64,000 nt of DNA from Setophaga petechia (Eukaryota; Chordata; Aves; Passeriformes; Parulidae), in NCBI GenBank assembly GCA_024362935.1, contig JANCRA010000028.1, positions 3,756,501-3,820,500 of the forward strand, in the 5' to 3' direction. The notes under the pieces were generated by a model, which worked only from the letters and a program-made list of their open reading frames with translations, made no database searches and was not told where the DNA came from. Positions 25,001 through 35,600 of this stretch are shown piece after piece. Within the stretch, counting starts at the first letter, position 1. Each line of letters begins with the position of its first letter. The translations under genes and the position numbers were made by a program.

Positions 25001-27545
25001 AACCAACTCTCTACCTGTCTAGAAACACCTGGAAGTGACAAAGCAAAATAACCTTTCCTCTCTCTGTTCCCTCCAGCAGAAAGACACATGCTACTGGTTA
25101 CTGTAGTAACCATCACTGAGAGCTGAGGGGATTTGGAGAAATGAGACAGGGAGGTGGGTAAGGAACAGGGGGTGAGTGTGAAATAGGAGTAGTTTAGATG
25201 CAACCACCTAAAAGCCAGAAGGCTGCAAATTCCCTTGGAAATGAAGTATCTACTGTAATAGTGTTGGAATCAGCAGGCACCAAAGTCATTCTGTAAAACA
25301 GCAATGAGCAGCACATCCCAAAGGAAAGCTTGTCTGGGGGAACATTAAACATGGAGCAGTAGCAATCCCACCAATCTTCACCACATTTGCAACTGATCTT
25401 GCCAAACATACTCTCTTAAGCAGGGTGTGAACTGCAAAATTATTTAACCTACTTCTGGATTCTCTGACAAAAATAATTTCCAGGTCAGAAGAAAAGCAAG
25501 GTAATTGCAAGACACTCCTAAGACATCAGCACATACACAAGACCCAGCAAGAGCTGAAACCTTGAAAAGCAGAAGTGAGCAAAGCTCCTGCAGCCCCTGC
25601 ATTTTGCAGCTGCTGTCTGAGCACACACCTGCTGTGTGTTACTGCACTACCCAGTGTGCCACCACAAAGCAGCACCACTGCAAACCTCAACATGCTGCAA
25701 TTGTCTCTTGCTTCTCCACCAGGTTCAATCTTCTGGCCATATCAGACACACCCAACCTTGATGGATTACACTCTTTTACATCATAATGACAAAAACTGCT
25801 TTATTGTGATTTTCCTCAATTGTTTGTGGAGGAATGTCTATGCAGTCAGCCATTCTATGAGGGAAGCTTGGGTTTTTCCTGTCTTCAGTGGTAGGTGGCA
25901 ATGTTCTGCACAGAAATCACCTTCTTAAATGAGTTTTAGAGCCTGGTGTAAGACAAAATTACTGAAAAACAAGTTTTTCCTTCAAAATGCAACCTACTAT
26001 TAAAATAATTTTAGAACAAACCCTACAGCTTCAAAAAAACCCCACAGACTGTATAAAAAACTCTAACTGGGGAGGAAAGGAGGACTAAAGGACTTTAGTT
26101 TATAAATGCAAAGGCAACAGAGCAAACCATCCTGCCAAAATGATTTTATTAACTACACTGTGCCTACTACCAAACTATAGATTCAAAGCCACACATTAAC
26201 CAACATCACATTCTGTAGAATAAACAGTTACATTCCTATCCAGATGAAACTAATCAAGTGCAGTGTACAGAACAGAGGCACATGCTGACCAATTACAAAG
26301 CACACAACAACACACAGAAATTTCAGAAAAAGATCTGTTTAAAAAATTAATGCAGAGCCTGGGACTGCATCAAAGCCTCCTGATGTTTTTCACAGTTCCA
26401 AACACATGGAGATTCTGTACCACAGGCAGACTGCAGTGTCACCCTGTAAGTCTTTAAAACATTTAAATCCTTACTTTGATCTCTTCTGCTCCTCTGGAAT
26501 CCAAGCTGGGAATCCTTGTTGAGCCCCATGCCCCACACTTTGGTGATGTCTCTGGTATTAGAAGCCAGCAGTGTGAATCCATAACCACAGGCAGCAGAGG
26601 ATATCTTTGAAGACAGACAAAACCCACACCATTCAGTTAGAAACCGTGGCTTAGAAAAGCAAAATTCACTCCATGTTACTTGTTCATCAGCATTCATTCT
26701 TCATTAAACTACAATCATATGCAGTACAAATTCATGGCATGTACGGTCTTGCAAAAATTATCAGTCTTCTGTGATAAGCACAATAGTGAAAACTCAGGTC
26801 CAAGCATTCTGCCTTAAAAGCTTTGGTTTTGTGTGCATACATCTTTATTTCTGCATTATCTTGGCCCCATTCAACACCACAGAAAGAATATTCTATGAAT
26901 GCTCTGACTTCCTCTGCACTCGAAAGCAGAGCACGAGTCAAACACGTAGGCAAAACAATAACACGGTAACACAAGCTTCCCTTTTGTCAGCTGGGAACAG
27001 CCAATGAAGAGGCCCATTTTATGTGGCAAATGCTCTTCACATCCTGGCTCTCTAATGCCTCTGACAAAATTACAAATACGTATTTTCTAAACTATATGCT
27101 GCTGCAACTGAAACAGTCATCATCCCAAGCGATACCACTATATCGATAAAAACCACTGAATCACAGCAAAGCCTTTAAACCCGATCCAGTTTCTCGGCTG
27201 TTCTAAGCCCTGAGCAGGCTCCGGAGGCCGGGGGGACACGCTGGCCCCGCCGGACCGGGCCGGGCCCACCTTGTCCTCGGTCTCCAGGCGGTACGGTGTG
27301 GGCTGGATGCGCCGAGGCTTCTTCCAGCCCGCGTCCGGCTTCACGAAGCTGGGGATGCCCAGGGCACCCGAATAGCTGAAGCCCCACACGAACACGCGGT
27401 CCTTGCGCCTGGCCGCCTTCCCCGCATACTGGAACACCGGGGCAGCCTCGTCGGCCTCCCGCAGCTGGCGGGTGCTCGGCGGCCCCGCCGGCGCGCAGAA
27501 ACCCCTGCAGAGCAGGCGCCGCGCCATCCGCGCCATCCCCGCCAT
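13015..27545 (-). CDS. RCC1L: RCC1L (WBSCR16), mitochondrial RCC1-like protein, complete in 11 exons
   Basis: Joined exons (transcript order): 27270-27545, 26475-26604, 23900-24028, 22993-23059, 21890-21941, 20269-20353, 19110-19291, 17227-17311, 16005-16178, 14548-14633, 13015-13092. They total 1344 bases, 447 residues plus TAG, close to the 464 of human. Every junction has GT/AG and phase is continuous. The chain follows the RCC1-like beta-propeller, with blades marked by motifs such as VFVWGFSYSGALG, VWGMGLNKDSQLG, CGRAHSLVLTD, CGQDHSLF, FGWGNSEYLQLASVT, VFVWGYGILGKGPNL, LFVWGKNLRGCLGTG and DVACGVDHMV. The first ~25 residues are Arg-rich without acids, as in a mitochondrial presequence. 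The human protein works in mitochondria: in 16S rRNA/mitoribosome assembly and as an exchange factor for OPA1. The start was chosen because ATGG follows a GC-rich leader and begins the presequence; an in-frame ATG 46 codons upstream is judged non-coding. Confidence 0.95.
14548..14633 (-). CDS. RCC1L: RCC1L exon 10
   Basis: Residues 394-422, NRGELFVWGKNLRGCLG to DQYFPWR. Acceptor tgtag, donor G|gtaagg, phase 0. Confidence 0.95.
15844..15955. repeat. T-rich low-complexity tract
   Basis: Runs of T with G interruptions (TTTG/TTGT), A-rich on the transcribed strand, in the intron after RCC1L exon 9. Open frames across it are compositional artefacts. Confidence 0.8.
16005..16178 (-). CDS. RCC1L: RCC1L exon 9
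   Basis: Residues 336-394, EEGNVFVWGYGILGKGPN to CGLSQFAALT. Donor A|gtaagt. A-rich sequence on the minus strand starts about 50 bases into the following intron. Confidence 0.95.
17227..17311 (-). CDS. RCC1L: RCC1L exon 8
   Basis: Residues 308-336, VNVPRHLPFKIGKVKEAACGG then TGNIVLT. Donor G|gtgagt. A candidate branch-point CTAAC lies about 25 nt upstream of the acceptor, and a solo LTR begins only 41 bases upstream of the exon. Confidence 0.94.
17353..17736 (+). mobile_element. Solo LTR (ERVK-like), antisense to RCC1L
   Basis: 384 bases bounded by TGTCACAG and GTCACA and flanked by a perfect 6-bp direct repeat GTAAAC (17347-17352 and 17737-17742). It has an AATAAA near its 3' end. An inverted relative lies at 40285-40662. 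The 6-bp target duplication suggests a class II (ERVK) endogenous retrovirus. No internal retroviral genes remain. Confidence 0.85.
19110..19291 (-). CDS. RCC1L: RCC1L exon 7
   Basis: Residues 247-307, GLGHYNITSVPTKL, YGDCCLAVSDEGDVFGWG and NSEYLQLASVTETTQ. Donor CAG|gtcagt, phase 0. Confidence 0.95.
20269..20353 (-). CDS. RCC1L: RCC1L exon 6
   Basis: Residues 219-247, VVCGQDHSLFRTKKG to ACGWGADGQT. Acceptor gtgcag, donor G|gtagga. Confidence 0.94.
21460..21880 (-). mobile_element. Old CR1-like LINE fragment
   Basis: Phrases such as AACAGGACTGGATCCCAGAC and CCTGGGGCACCCCTCTTGTT resemble a repeat phrase widespread in bird genomes, which I attribute to CR1-type elements. Divergence is high and the boundaries are approximate. 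The right end runs almost to the splice donor of RCC1L exon 5. Confidence 0.45.
21890..21941 (-). CDS. RCC1L: RCC1L exon 5 (52-base microexon-like)
   Basis: Residues 201-218, SGSHLIHQLKEFDSRVVQ. Acceptor cccag|T, donor CAG|gtgaga. The length of 52 exactly restores phase 2 to phase 0 between exons 4 and 6. Degraded interspersed-repeat sequence comes close to its donor side. Confidence 0.9.
22993..23059 (-). CDS. RCC1L: RCC1L exon 4
   Basis: Residues 179-201, VFTMGNNSYGQCGRKVVED, a 67-base exon with donor AG|gtgaga. It is too short to stand out as an open frame and was found by family homology. Confidence 0.92.
23900..24028 (-). CDS. RCC1L: RCC1L exon 3
   Basis: Residues 136-179, KAYDYVLEPSP to CGRAHSLVLTDSEG. 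Acceptor cctttag, donor G|gtacag. Confidence 0.95.
24808..24900. repeat. A-rich tract
   Basis: A run of about 17 A followed by AAC/AAAC units, in the intron between RCC1L exons 2 and 3. Low complexity with no element attached that I recognise. Confidence 0.75.
26475..26604 (-). CDS. RCC1L: RCC1L exon 2
   Basis: Residues 93-136, ISSAACGYGFTLL then VWGMGLNKDSQLG. The acceptor AG directly precedes ATA; the donor is A|gtaagg, leaving one base of the Thr codon. Confidence 0.95.
27270..27545 (-). CDS. RCC1L: RCC1L exon 1 (coding part)
   Basis: Residues 1-92. Start MAGMARMARRL, then Arg-rich presequence, then DRVFVWGFSYSGALGIPSF, the first RCC1 blade. Ends GAC AAG with donor gtgggc, phase 0. Confidence 0.95.
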
Positions 27546-27613
27546 CGCCGCCCTCAGGCCGCCGCCATCTTGGCCGCCCTCACACGCCGGCGCGCGCAGC
27601 CTCAGCTCCTTGT

Positions 27614-27623
27614 GCGCATGCGC
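27614..27623. promoter_or_regulatory. NRF-1 consensus site
   Basis: GCGCATGCGC, the palindromic core of the NRF-1 (nuclear respiratory factor 1) motif, about 70 bases upstream of the RCC1L start codon. NRF-1 is an established activator of nuclear genes for mitochondrial proteins, which fits RCC1L. Binding itself is inferred. Confidence 0.65.
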
Positions 27624-27630
27624 GCGGCCG

Positions 27631-28009
27631 CGGCGCGCGTCTCTTAAAGGGGCCACACAGCCCTCTGAGCGCAGCGTGCGCACCCGCCCAGACCCTGAGC
27701 TACGTCTGAGCCTACAGCCCGGCCCGAGCCTACAGCCCTGCCCAAAGTCACGCCTAAACCTACACCCGACCTAAACCTAAATCTAATTACATCCCCAGAG
27801 CCCAGTGTGGGCTTAGACTGCCGCGCGCGTCTCTTAAAGGGGCTACACCGCCCTCTGAGCGGGGCGTCAGCACCCGCCTGGACCCTGAGCTACATCTGAA
27901 CTTAGAGCCAGGCCTCAGCCTACAGCCCGGCCCAAAGTCACGCCTAAATTTACACCCCGACCTAGACCAAAATCTAAACACACCCCCAGGGCCCAGTGTG
28001 GGCTTAGAC
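27631..28009. repeat. Tandem ~190-bp duplication upstream of RCC1L
   Basis: Two copies, about 27631-27820 and 27821-28009. Both start with GCGCGTCTCTTAAAGGGG, share GACCCTGAGCTAC and AAAGTCACGCCTAAA, and end with CCCAGTGTGGGCTTAGAC. Each also has internal short repeats of the type AGCCTACAGCCC. The copies differ by scattered substitutions and a base or two of length. They begin about 85 bases upstream of the RCC1L ATG. Confidence 0.85.
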
Positions 28010-28318
28010 CCAGCGCCAGACAACCAAAACTAAAACACCCAGGCACAAACCCACAGGTCGACCCAGCGCCATCCCAACCCCAAAGGCAGCCCCGGCCGGC
28101 GCAGCGATGGCAGGGCTGGCTGGGCCGGTAACCAAATGCAAAACGAAACTCCGCGTGTGAGGCAGCCCTGTCCCAGCACTGAGCCCTCGCTGTCCTCTCG
28201 AGGGAGCCAAGCAGCCGCCTTCCAGGAGGAAGCTGCTGTCCTTTTATCCCCCCAGCTAAATTTCCTCACTGCCCTCATCTCTTGCAAGAGTGCCTTGCCC
28301 AATCTGGCAATCCTGGAC
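28010..28318. other. Intergenic, no gene seen
   Basis: Unique sequence between the RCC1L upstream duplication and the ERV LTR. I see no exon and no further repeat. Confidence 0.5.
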
Positions 28319-29156
28319 TGTGAAATACAAAGCTGTGTTTCATGTCAGGTATTTACAGGAAATGTGTGTATCTGTGATTGTGAGATTTGTGGAGACCGAC
28401 CATGGGACAGTTATAAAGATGAATTCTAATAATAACTGAGGAAAGTAAAGCATGGAAGGCCTTTGAACCTATCTTTTGCTCGCAATTAACCTTAGTTTAT
28501 TTAGGAGCATTTGAATTAAAGTGTTAACGATGTTGCTCTTTGCTTGTAGTTAAGCCTTAAGGAGTTTTGCAATAATAACCTTTTAAAGTATAATTTTAGA
28601 ATATTGCTTGTATCCTTGAAACTATAGCTTTGGAATATATATAAAGGAAATATGCTTATCTCACATCTTAACAAAACAGAGAAAAGCAGCTTGAGAAAGG
28701 AAGATGAACATCAACTCAAGGATTTATGTTTTTGAGCAAGGGAAGCTGGACTGTTATGAGATTTATAGTCCTTGCAATTAAAAGTTGGACCCACATCTGG
28801 GGATCTGGACTTCACCAGATGGAATTCGTCTTTCTTCTTTCAGAAACTGGACCACCACCATCTGGGGATACTCCTTTTGAGATACATTCTGAGAAAAACT
28901 AAATCACAATAGTGTATAGAATTGTGACGTAAAAATTGGGAATAGAAACTGCTGATGAGTAAAAACTGGAATAGAAACTGCTGAGAAAGCTGATGAGTGA
29001 CCCTATAAATACCTGTAACCCTCAACTATCAGTGTGCAGTTGGAGGGAAAACTTCCCCCGCTGTACCCAGCACTGTATTGCTCACACTTTAACATATTAA
29101 TTAATAAATTGATTGCTGCTTGAATATTAGCCTAGTCAAGCTTCTTATTTATAACA
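28319..29156 (+). mobile_element. Probable ERVL-type solo LTR
   Basis: About 840 bases starting TGTGAAATACAAAG and ending TTATAACA, A/T-rich, with TATAAATA near 29005 and AATAAATTG near 29103 in plus orientation, as in an LTR U3-R-U5. It contains a short internal direct repeat (AATAGAAACTGCTGA twice, about 28943-28986). A target duplication is not clear. It lies immediately beyond the NCF1 polyadenylation signal. Confidence 0.6.
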
Positions 29157-29199
29157 GGAGGAACACCTTTCCTGCTGCCATGCCCACACTGCTCCTCAG

Positions 29200-29527
29200 G
29201 GTCTATCAAGTGTCTCTCCTTTATTGATGAAAACCACAAAAATAATTCAAAATACAAAGAGGGAATAGAAGGGCATGTAGAGATGAGGACTTGGTGCTTG
29301 TAAGGAGCTGGTAGAGCAGGGCTGGTCCCTCCTCAGAGTGCTGTCAGCACACCGTGGGCTGGCTCAGGTGGAGGATGAGGATGGGCTGGGCTGACATGGC
29401 CACAGCCTCCCTGGCCTGTGGTGGCTGCCAGAACCACCTGGACCCCTGCTCCAGCTCCAAGCCCTAGCTGCACAGGAGCTGGAGGAGATGAAGCTTTGGG
29501 TGGCTGGTGTGGGGGCTCACAGGATCC
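29200..29527 (-). other. NCF1: NCF1 3' UTR
   Basis: Sequence between the NCF1 stop and the AATAAA at 29220-29225, about 0.3 kb. No repeat or reading frame of note. Confidence 0.6.
29220..29225 (-). terminator. NCF1: NCF1 polyadenylation signal
   Basis: AATAAA on the minus strand, about 300 bases past the NCF1 stop, just before the ERV LTR. It is the only canonical hexamer I found in that interval. Confidence 0.65.
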
Positions 29528-29646
29528 TCACAGGATCTTCCTCCATGTGCTCTCAGTGCAGCGGTTCAGGATGAGATCCTTGCTGGGGCGGGGAGGAACA
29601 GCAGGCTGAGCCTTGGGCTTGTTGTCCTCTGGCTCATTTTTCTCAA
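29528..29646 (-). CDS. NCF1: NCF1 exon 11 (terminal coding part)
   Basis: Residues 351-389 and stop TGA (29528-29530). [17 protein letters not shown] is the p67phox-binding proline motif and helix. The end STWRKIL is shorter than human STKRKLASAV. Confidence 0.95.
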
Positions 29647-32600
29647 CTGCAAGTAAAAAAGATGTACAGATGGGTCAGAGCTCTGCACCACACACCACCC
29701 TCACGAACATTCAGCAGCTTCCTTCATCATGGCCACCAAAGCTCCTGCCTCTCCCCCTGTCCATGCTCCATGTATGGGTCTTCTTGTAGGTTGTGGTGTC
29801 AGGATGTGCCCACCAGTGCCCAGCTGGGAGCTCTGCTCAGTCTTTAGGTCTGCATGAGGTCTGCCCATCTTTAGCTCTGGGAAGGTCACAGATACTGCAT
29901 GGGGACTAGCAGATCTGTAGGGTATACATCAATGACTGCCTCTCTCCTTCATGAAGAGATGCCTTTTACAAGGGCCTGAACTGGTAGGACAAGGGGGAGT
30001 GGCTTCACACTATCAGAGGCCAGGGTTAGATTAAATATTAGGAAAAAATTATTTTCTGTGAAGGTAGTGGGGCACAGGTTGCCCAAAGCAACTGTGGCTG
30101 CCCTGTGCCTGGAATTGTTCAAGGCTAGGTTGGATGAGGCTGGGAGCAACCTGATCAAGTGGAAGCTTTGAATGAATTGGTCTTTAAGATCTCTTCCTAC
30201 CAAAACCAAGTTCTATAATTCTGTTATTCTTCATGTAACACTTCCTTCTGGGGGCTCTGCTGGCAGCTAACATACATGGCGGGTGCAGTGGTAATGGCAG
30301 CATGTGGGAGGTTGGGTGCACAAAGGAAAGCACAGGTCCCACATGTGGGCTGGCCTCCTTCCAGGACCATATCCTGCTCTGTCTGACCTATGGCCAGGGG
30401 TAAGAAAACTCCTTGAAAGAAACACCTCCCTGCACAGACATTCCCCACGGGAAAAGGGCAGATGGGCATGGTGTGACCTCAGTGTGCCACCCTGCTCCAG
30501 CTGCCAGCACTGCTGGGGGCACGGGTCATGCTGCAGGGTTCCAGTTCCATTGAGACTTACTGATGACATTGGCCTTGTTCTGGGAATTTCCCCGCAGTTT
30601 CCGCTGGTTCTGGATGTATTTCTTGCTGTTCCTCCTGTAGGTCTCCTGGCTGATTTGCCTCCGGCCCTGCTTGTGGATGCTCTTCACATTTCGGATGGTG
30701 GATCTGCAAGGAGTGAGAAACAAAACTTTCAGTTTTCATGCTGGCAGCTGTCACACCACACACCTCCTTTCCCCACACTTCCTCCTCTGCTTCACCCAAA
30801 CCCCAATTTCTGCTTTTGGGTTCTGCCTGGTGGATGCCAGCTGTTGAGGGCAGCTGTCAGTGAGCCACAATCTATGATGTGTGCAGAGGCAGCTGGATGG
30901 TGCTCTGCAAGCAAACGCTGCAGGTACATGGAGGGGTAATAATTTGTGGTTTCATCCTGAGCACAAGTCTGGAAAGTAATGATAGGGATTGGTGAGGAAG
31001 ATTGGAGATAAGTTTGGAAGGATGAGATGGGCATGAGGGTTATCCAAGAAAGCCCCAGAAATTATCTATAGCTCTTTGATGAATGAACATACAGCCCCTA
31101 CCCTGGGCACAAAATTGAGGACCCTGGTGTGGGATTGGCATGGCTCCCCAAGGCTCAAGGGTGAGGTACAGGGGAATGGAGTATGGGGCATGTGTCAGTG
31201 TGCACACAAATGTGCAGTATTCAACCCACAGGAGAGAAACTCCTGAGAGAAGTGAAAGACTGAGCAGCCTGAGGCTGCTGCAGGGGAAACCCCAGCACTG
31301 GGGACTGTCCCTGGGCAGGCAGACAGGGCCCCTGCTTTGTCTTCAGTACCGTGGCAGGAGTGGGGTGGCTCCTGATGTCCACCCCATGGCATCATCCTCC
31401 TGCTCTTCTCAAAGAAATGTGCCTCTCTGCCTTCAGCCCCTTCCTGGTGTGAGCACATCCCCATGTCATAGCAAAACTCTTGCCCTTAACAGGTCCCCAC
31501 ATTGACAACAGGGCTTGGCCTGGCTGCCAGTGCCACAGAGGCAGCAGTCACAATGGCAGGGGGACAAGCCACTGTCCCTGGAACAGGCCACCTCATCTCC
31601 CCCAAGGCTACCAGCAAACATCTCTGTGGCCAAATAGGTGGATCTGGACCATTTTACACTGTCTCACAATCAATCCATGCTCCAGCAAAGCTGGATTTGG
31701 AGAGATTTCATAGCAGGCCTGACATGTCATCTTGCAGAAAAAAGAGATAGCAGCAAATTCTGCCTTTTTTAGCCATTCTCTTTGCACTGGAATTCATGAG
31801 TTGTTTGTGCTTTTTATCTTTTTAATCAAAATTAAATCCCCTGCATTAGCTCAAATCCTCCCATTAGATTAGGCCACTTGGCAGCTTCATTTAGTCAAAT
31901 CTCTCCTTACCTCTGAAAGATTCAGTGCTCACACTTAGGAAGTAAGAAAATGGCCAATTTGAAAATTAAACGAGATTAGCCCAGAAAAGAAACTTTGCAG
32001 AAGGACTAGGAGAAATACACCTGATGGGTGGTCCTGTTGGAGCAAGGATCCTGGAGCCCTGCATCAGCAATGTCTGTGGTAGTTGGGAGCACAGAGCTGG
32101 TGGGAGGACAGCCCTGCTCTGTCTGTGCCCTGCTTACATTGCTCCAGGCAGTTCCTCAGTGACAGGGCAAGCAGGTGACACCACAACACCCTATCTGGTT
32201 TCATTTCATCTCCCTCAAGGAAGAGGGACATGTTCTTCTGCCTCTGCACAGAGCTTCTCCTACCTCCGTGGAGGAGCACCCCGGTTCCTCAGCTCACTCT
32301 TCACAGAGGTGTTCACCTCCCCGGCTTTCTGCAGGTACATGGAGGGGTAATAACCTGTGGTTTCATCCTTCCTGCAGTGCAACACAAAGAAACATCACTT
32401 GCAGTCTGCAACCACCTCCTCAATCCAGGAGAGAGATTGGATCATTTTTGTGGGTGGTCAGAGTCCCAGAATGGTTTGGTTAGAAGGGACCTAAAAGGAC
32501 CTCATTCCAATCCCCTGCCACAGGCAGGGACACCTTCCCCTAGCATAGGTTGTTCCAAGCTCCATCCAGCCTGGCCTTGAACTCTTCCCACTCAGGACAT

Positions 32601-35600
32601 TCCATGAGTCATGCTTCAGGCCTGTCCCTTGCTGGTGCCATGTTACCTTGAATGTTCCTTGCAGCTGGGATGAAAGTTGAGGTTTTGCAAAGCAAAATGT
32701 GCCAGAACAATTAGAGGCAAAATAACAGATACGTGGTTTTTTCCATCTGCCTCCTTCTTGGATATTTCTGAAGCCCTCAGGAGAGGAATTTCCAGCTGAA
32801 ATGTTTAAGATTTGGCAAAGAACAGACTCTGAGGAGCAGCCCTGCAAAAGGAAGTGCTGGGCAGTGGCACCAAGGACACCAAGGCTTCAGAGCCCTGATG
32901 TGGAGCACCATGGATGTCCCTTCCCTCTCCATGAGTGCTGCTTGCCCGAGCTCTTCATGGCATCTCTCACCTGATGACCCACCAGCCATCAAGGAGCTTG
33001 TGAATGACTTCAATGGTGTCACCCTCCTTGAGGGTCAGCTCATCCTCTTCCACAGCAGTGTAGCTTTTCTGGACCACGTACGCTTCACCTGCACACGAAA
33101 TGGGGATGGTGGATCATGTGCTGACACCTCAGGGATGGGGCTGAACCCCCCCAGCCACTGAGGAGGCACCAGAGCATTAGGAGGCACCCTACATTTCTGG
33201 CAAAACTCAGGGTACTTCAAGTTTGGATTCAGACTTTCCCCAGTCTTGTCATTGCCCATGGCTCATCCTGGCCCCTTCACCATCTCTCCAGAAGAGAACT
33301 CTTGGGTGCAAGCTGAGGAAGCACTCCTATCTCTGCTCGAAAGTGCTCAGAATTCAGGTGGTGAAATAAGGCAGAAGGAAGTGTTGTGCTAAAAGAGCCT
33401 TTCCCAAGTTGTGCAACCCTCAAAGCTGAAGCCTGTTGAGCAATTGGCACAAGTCTGCAGGAGCCTTCCTCTGCTCCACGTGATAAAGCCCAGCTGTCAT
33501 GGCAGGGCAGGGGACAGGGAGCAGGGCCAGGCCCTGGTAAGGACAGCTCAGAGGTGAAGCACTGGGAATTCCTGTGTCTGATTTGGATGCTGCACCATGC
33601 TGTTCTGCTCACCCAGCACCTCAGCCAGCTCAGCATGGCCACTGGGTAAGGATCAGCCAAAACACAAATCTAATGCTGAGTTGCAGGTCATGGGAAGCTC
33701 CCAAGGTTGGCACTGAGGCACCAAGCCGTGAGATTTATCCCTCCTGGCAGTTCCTACAGCAGCATCTCCCTGCCCAGTGGTCCTGCTCAGTCTGAATTGC
33801 CCAGCTTTGCAACCATCACAGTGGAGAGCTGCAGCAGGCTGTGCTCTGACACACACACACACCCTGGTCACCCCAACATTTTACCTGCATAGTTAGGCTC
33901 CTGCTCTTCAGACTCATCGGGACCATCCAGTGGCTCCAGATAGGCAGCAGGTACCCAGCCTCGTTTATTCTTCAGTTGACAAAACCACCAACCTGCAAAG
34001 AAAGCAGCCATGGGCAAGAGCAGAGAGTGTTGCAGAATGGGAATGGCACCAGGTCTGTCCTGGCCAAGGCAGGTGCAGGCATCTCTGTGTCCTGGACCAA
34101 AGGACAGTGCTGGGGCCAATCTCTGTTGACACGGTGCAACCAGAGAACTTGACCAGTTCATCCTGCTCCTGTGGGCAGGAAGCCTCACAGGCTGAGGCAT
34201 GGCCAGGATGTTGCACAGTTTCCTAGAACTGCCCCTCACCCTCAGCCTTCACTGCCATGGCTAGCTCACATGCTGTGTTTGGATGCAAGGGATACTCATT
34301 CCTGCTGAAATTGTGGCAGGGACTGGGCTGGCCCTCAGGGGCTCTCCAGGGGGATGGACACGTACCATTCTCACTCTTCTCCACAACATCCACCATGTCC
34401 CCAGCCTTGAGAGCCATGTCAGATGTGGAGCTCTTCTCATAGTCAGCGATGGCTCGGTACGTTTGCAGGACAATGGGGCCTGTGATGTCTGCACGAGAGA
34501 AGTGACACATGTTCCCTCCTCCAGCCCCCAGCCCAGAAACACCCTGTTCCAGGCAGGCCAAAAGCAGCCCCAGATCAGCCCAAAGTACCCTCCCAGCCTC
34601 TTTCAGCCCCAAATCAGTTGGATTTCAGGACAATGACTTATTCCACCCCAAGGATTTGGCTTCACCACAGCTGCAGCTCTGGCATAGCAACCATGTTCTT
34701 AGTGAGGGTATCTGCCATGGAATGACAACCTCTCTCTCCAGCAGGCTTCACTGCAGTTGAGGCAGCCACTTGCAGCCCTCTGAGACCTCTTACCAGTGGG
34801 GCTTTTCTTGGAATCCTTTGGCAGGAGGAAGACCTCAGGCTTCTTGATCCTAGACAGGTGAGAGCAAAGGCAGCTCAGTGCCAACCAGCTTTATCCATCA
34901 GCACCCTCCCTGCAGGCTCCTGCCAGCATCCAAGGGCAGGAATGCAGGATTTCCCTCAAAGTAGCAGGCAGCAGGACTCACTGGCTGTCTGTGACAGGGT
35001 TCATGTCATCGTGACGGACTTTGAAGAAGTTGACCACGTGCAGGCACCTGGAGATCTTGTGGGGCAGGTTCACCAGAGTGTAGCAGTACTCAGCCAGGGT
35101 GCCCTGCCTGTTCTGAGTTGAGCGCTGCCCATCAAACCACTTTGGGGCTGGGGGAGAGGGAAAAGGGCTCAGAAAAAGCAGACAGAATGCCTTGTTTTTA
35201 ATACTTTCCCAAGCACACTGCTCTGAATCATTAATTTTGCCCTGCAAACAAGTGGGTGGCCCCAAGGTGCTGCATGGCTGCATGGCTGCATTGTGCCAAT
35301 AAGGTGAAGTTTTGTGGGGGCACAGCTCTTGCAAGCCCAGCTATGATCCTGTTTGACCCTATTTCAGTTTTAGGGTAACTCCTACATGTGTGTTCAGACT
35401 AAGCCCAACTGCTGGGCCACAAATACAGCAGATGTACCAGGGCACCAAGAGGGGCTCAGGGGACCAGCCTGCAGTCAGAGGAAATGTGTTTACCCTCTCA
35501 CCCCACTGGTCATGGTGTTCTTGACTCCAGAGCTCTAAAATACTGCTGGCAATCCCAACCCCAAGCAGTGTTGAACCACATGATGGGAGATACTTCTGTG

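Larger units (their letters stand above)
13093..27269 (-). other. RCC1L: RCC1L introns
   Basis: Ten introns of about 0.7-2.4 kb. Recognisable content: a T-rich run at 15844-15955, a solo LTR at 17353-17736, a weak CR1-like scrap near 18680-18740, an old CR1-like repeat at about 21460-21880, and an A-rich tract at 24808-24900. I see no nested gene or RNA gene in the rest. Confidence 0.7.
27220..27660. promoter_or_regulatory. RCC1L: CpG-rich promoter of RCC1L
   Basis: Dense CpG and high GC cover exon 1 and about 110 bases upstream, in contrast with CpG-poor surroundings. It contains a perfect NRF-1-type palindrome (27614-27623). TATA is not evident, as expected for a housekeeping mitochondrial gene promoter. 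Confidence 0.75.

Noticed and set aside
27546..27683. In-frame ATG 46 codons upstream of the chosen RCC1L start
   Set aside because: The extension lies in the promoter and tandem duplication, crosses the NRF-1 site and adds an unrelated peptide ahead of the presequence. The downstream ATGG fits the family.
28136..28429. 97-codon plus-strand open frame between RCC1L and NCF1
   Set aside because: Runs from unique sequence into the ERV LTR and resembles nothing known.
30304..30939. 211-codon plus-strand open frame
   Set aside because: Antisense to NCF1 exon 10 and flanking intron, with no resemblance to a known protein and no supporting junctions.
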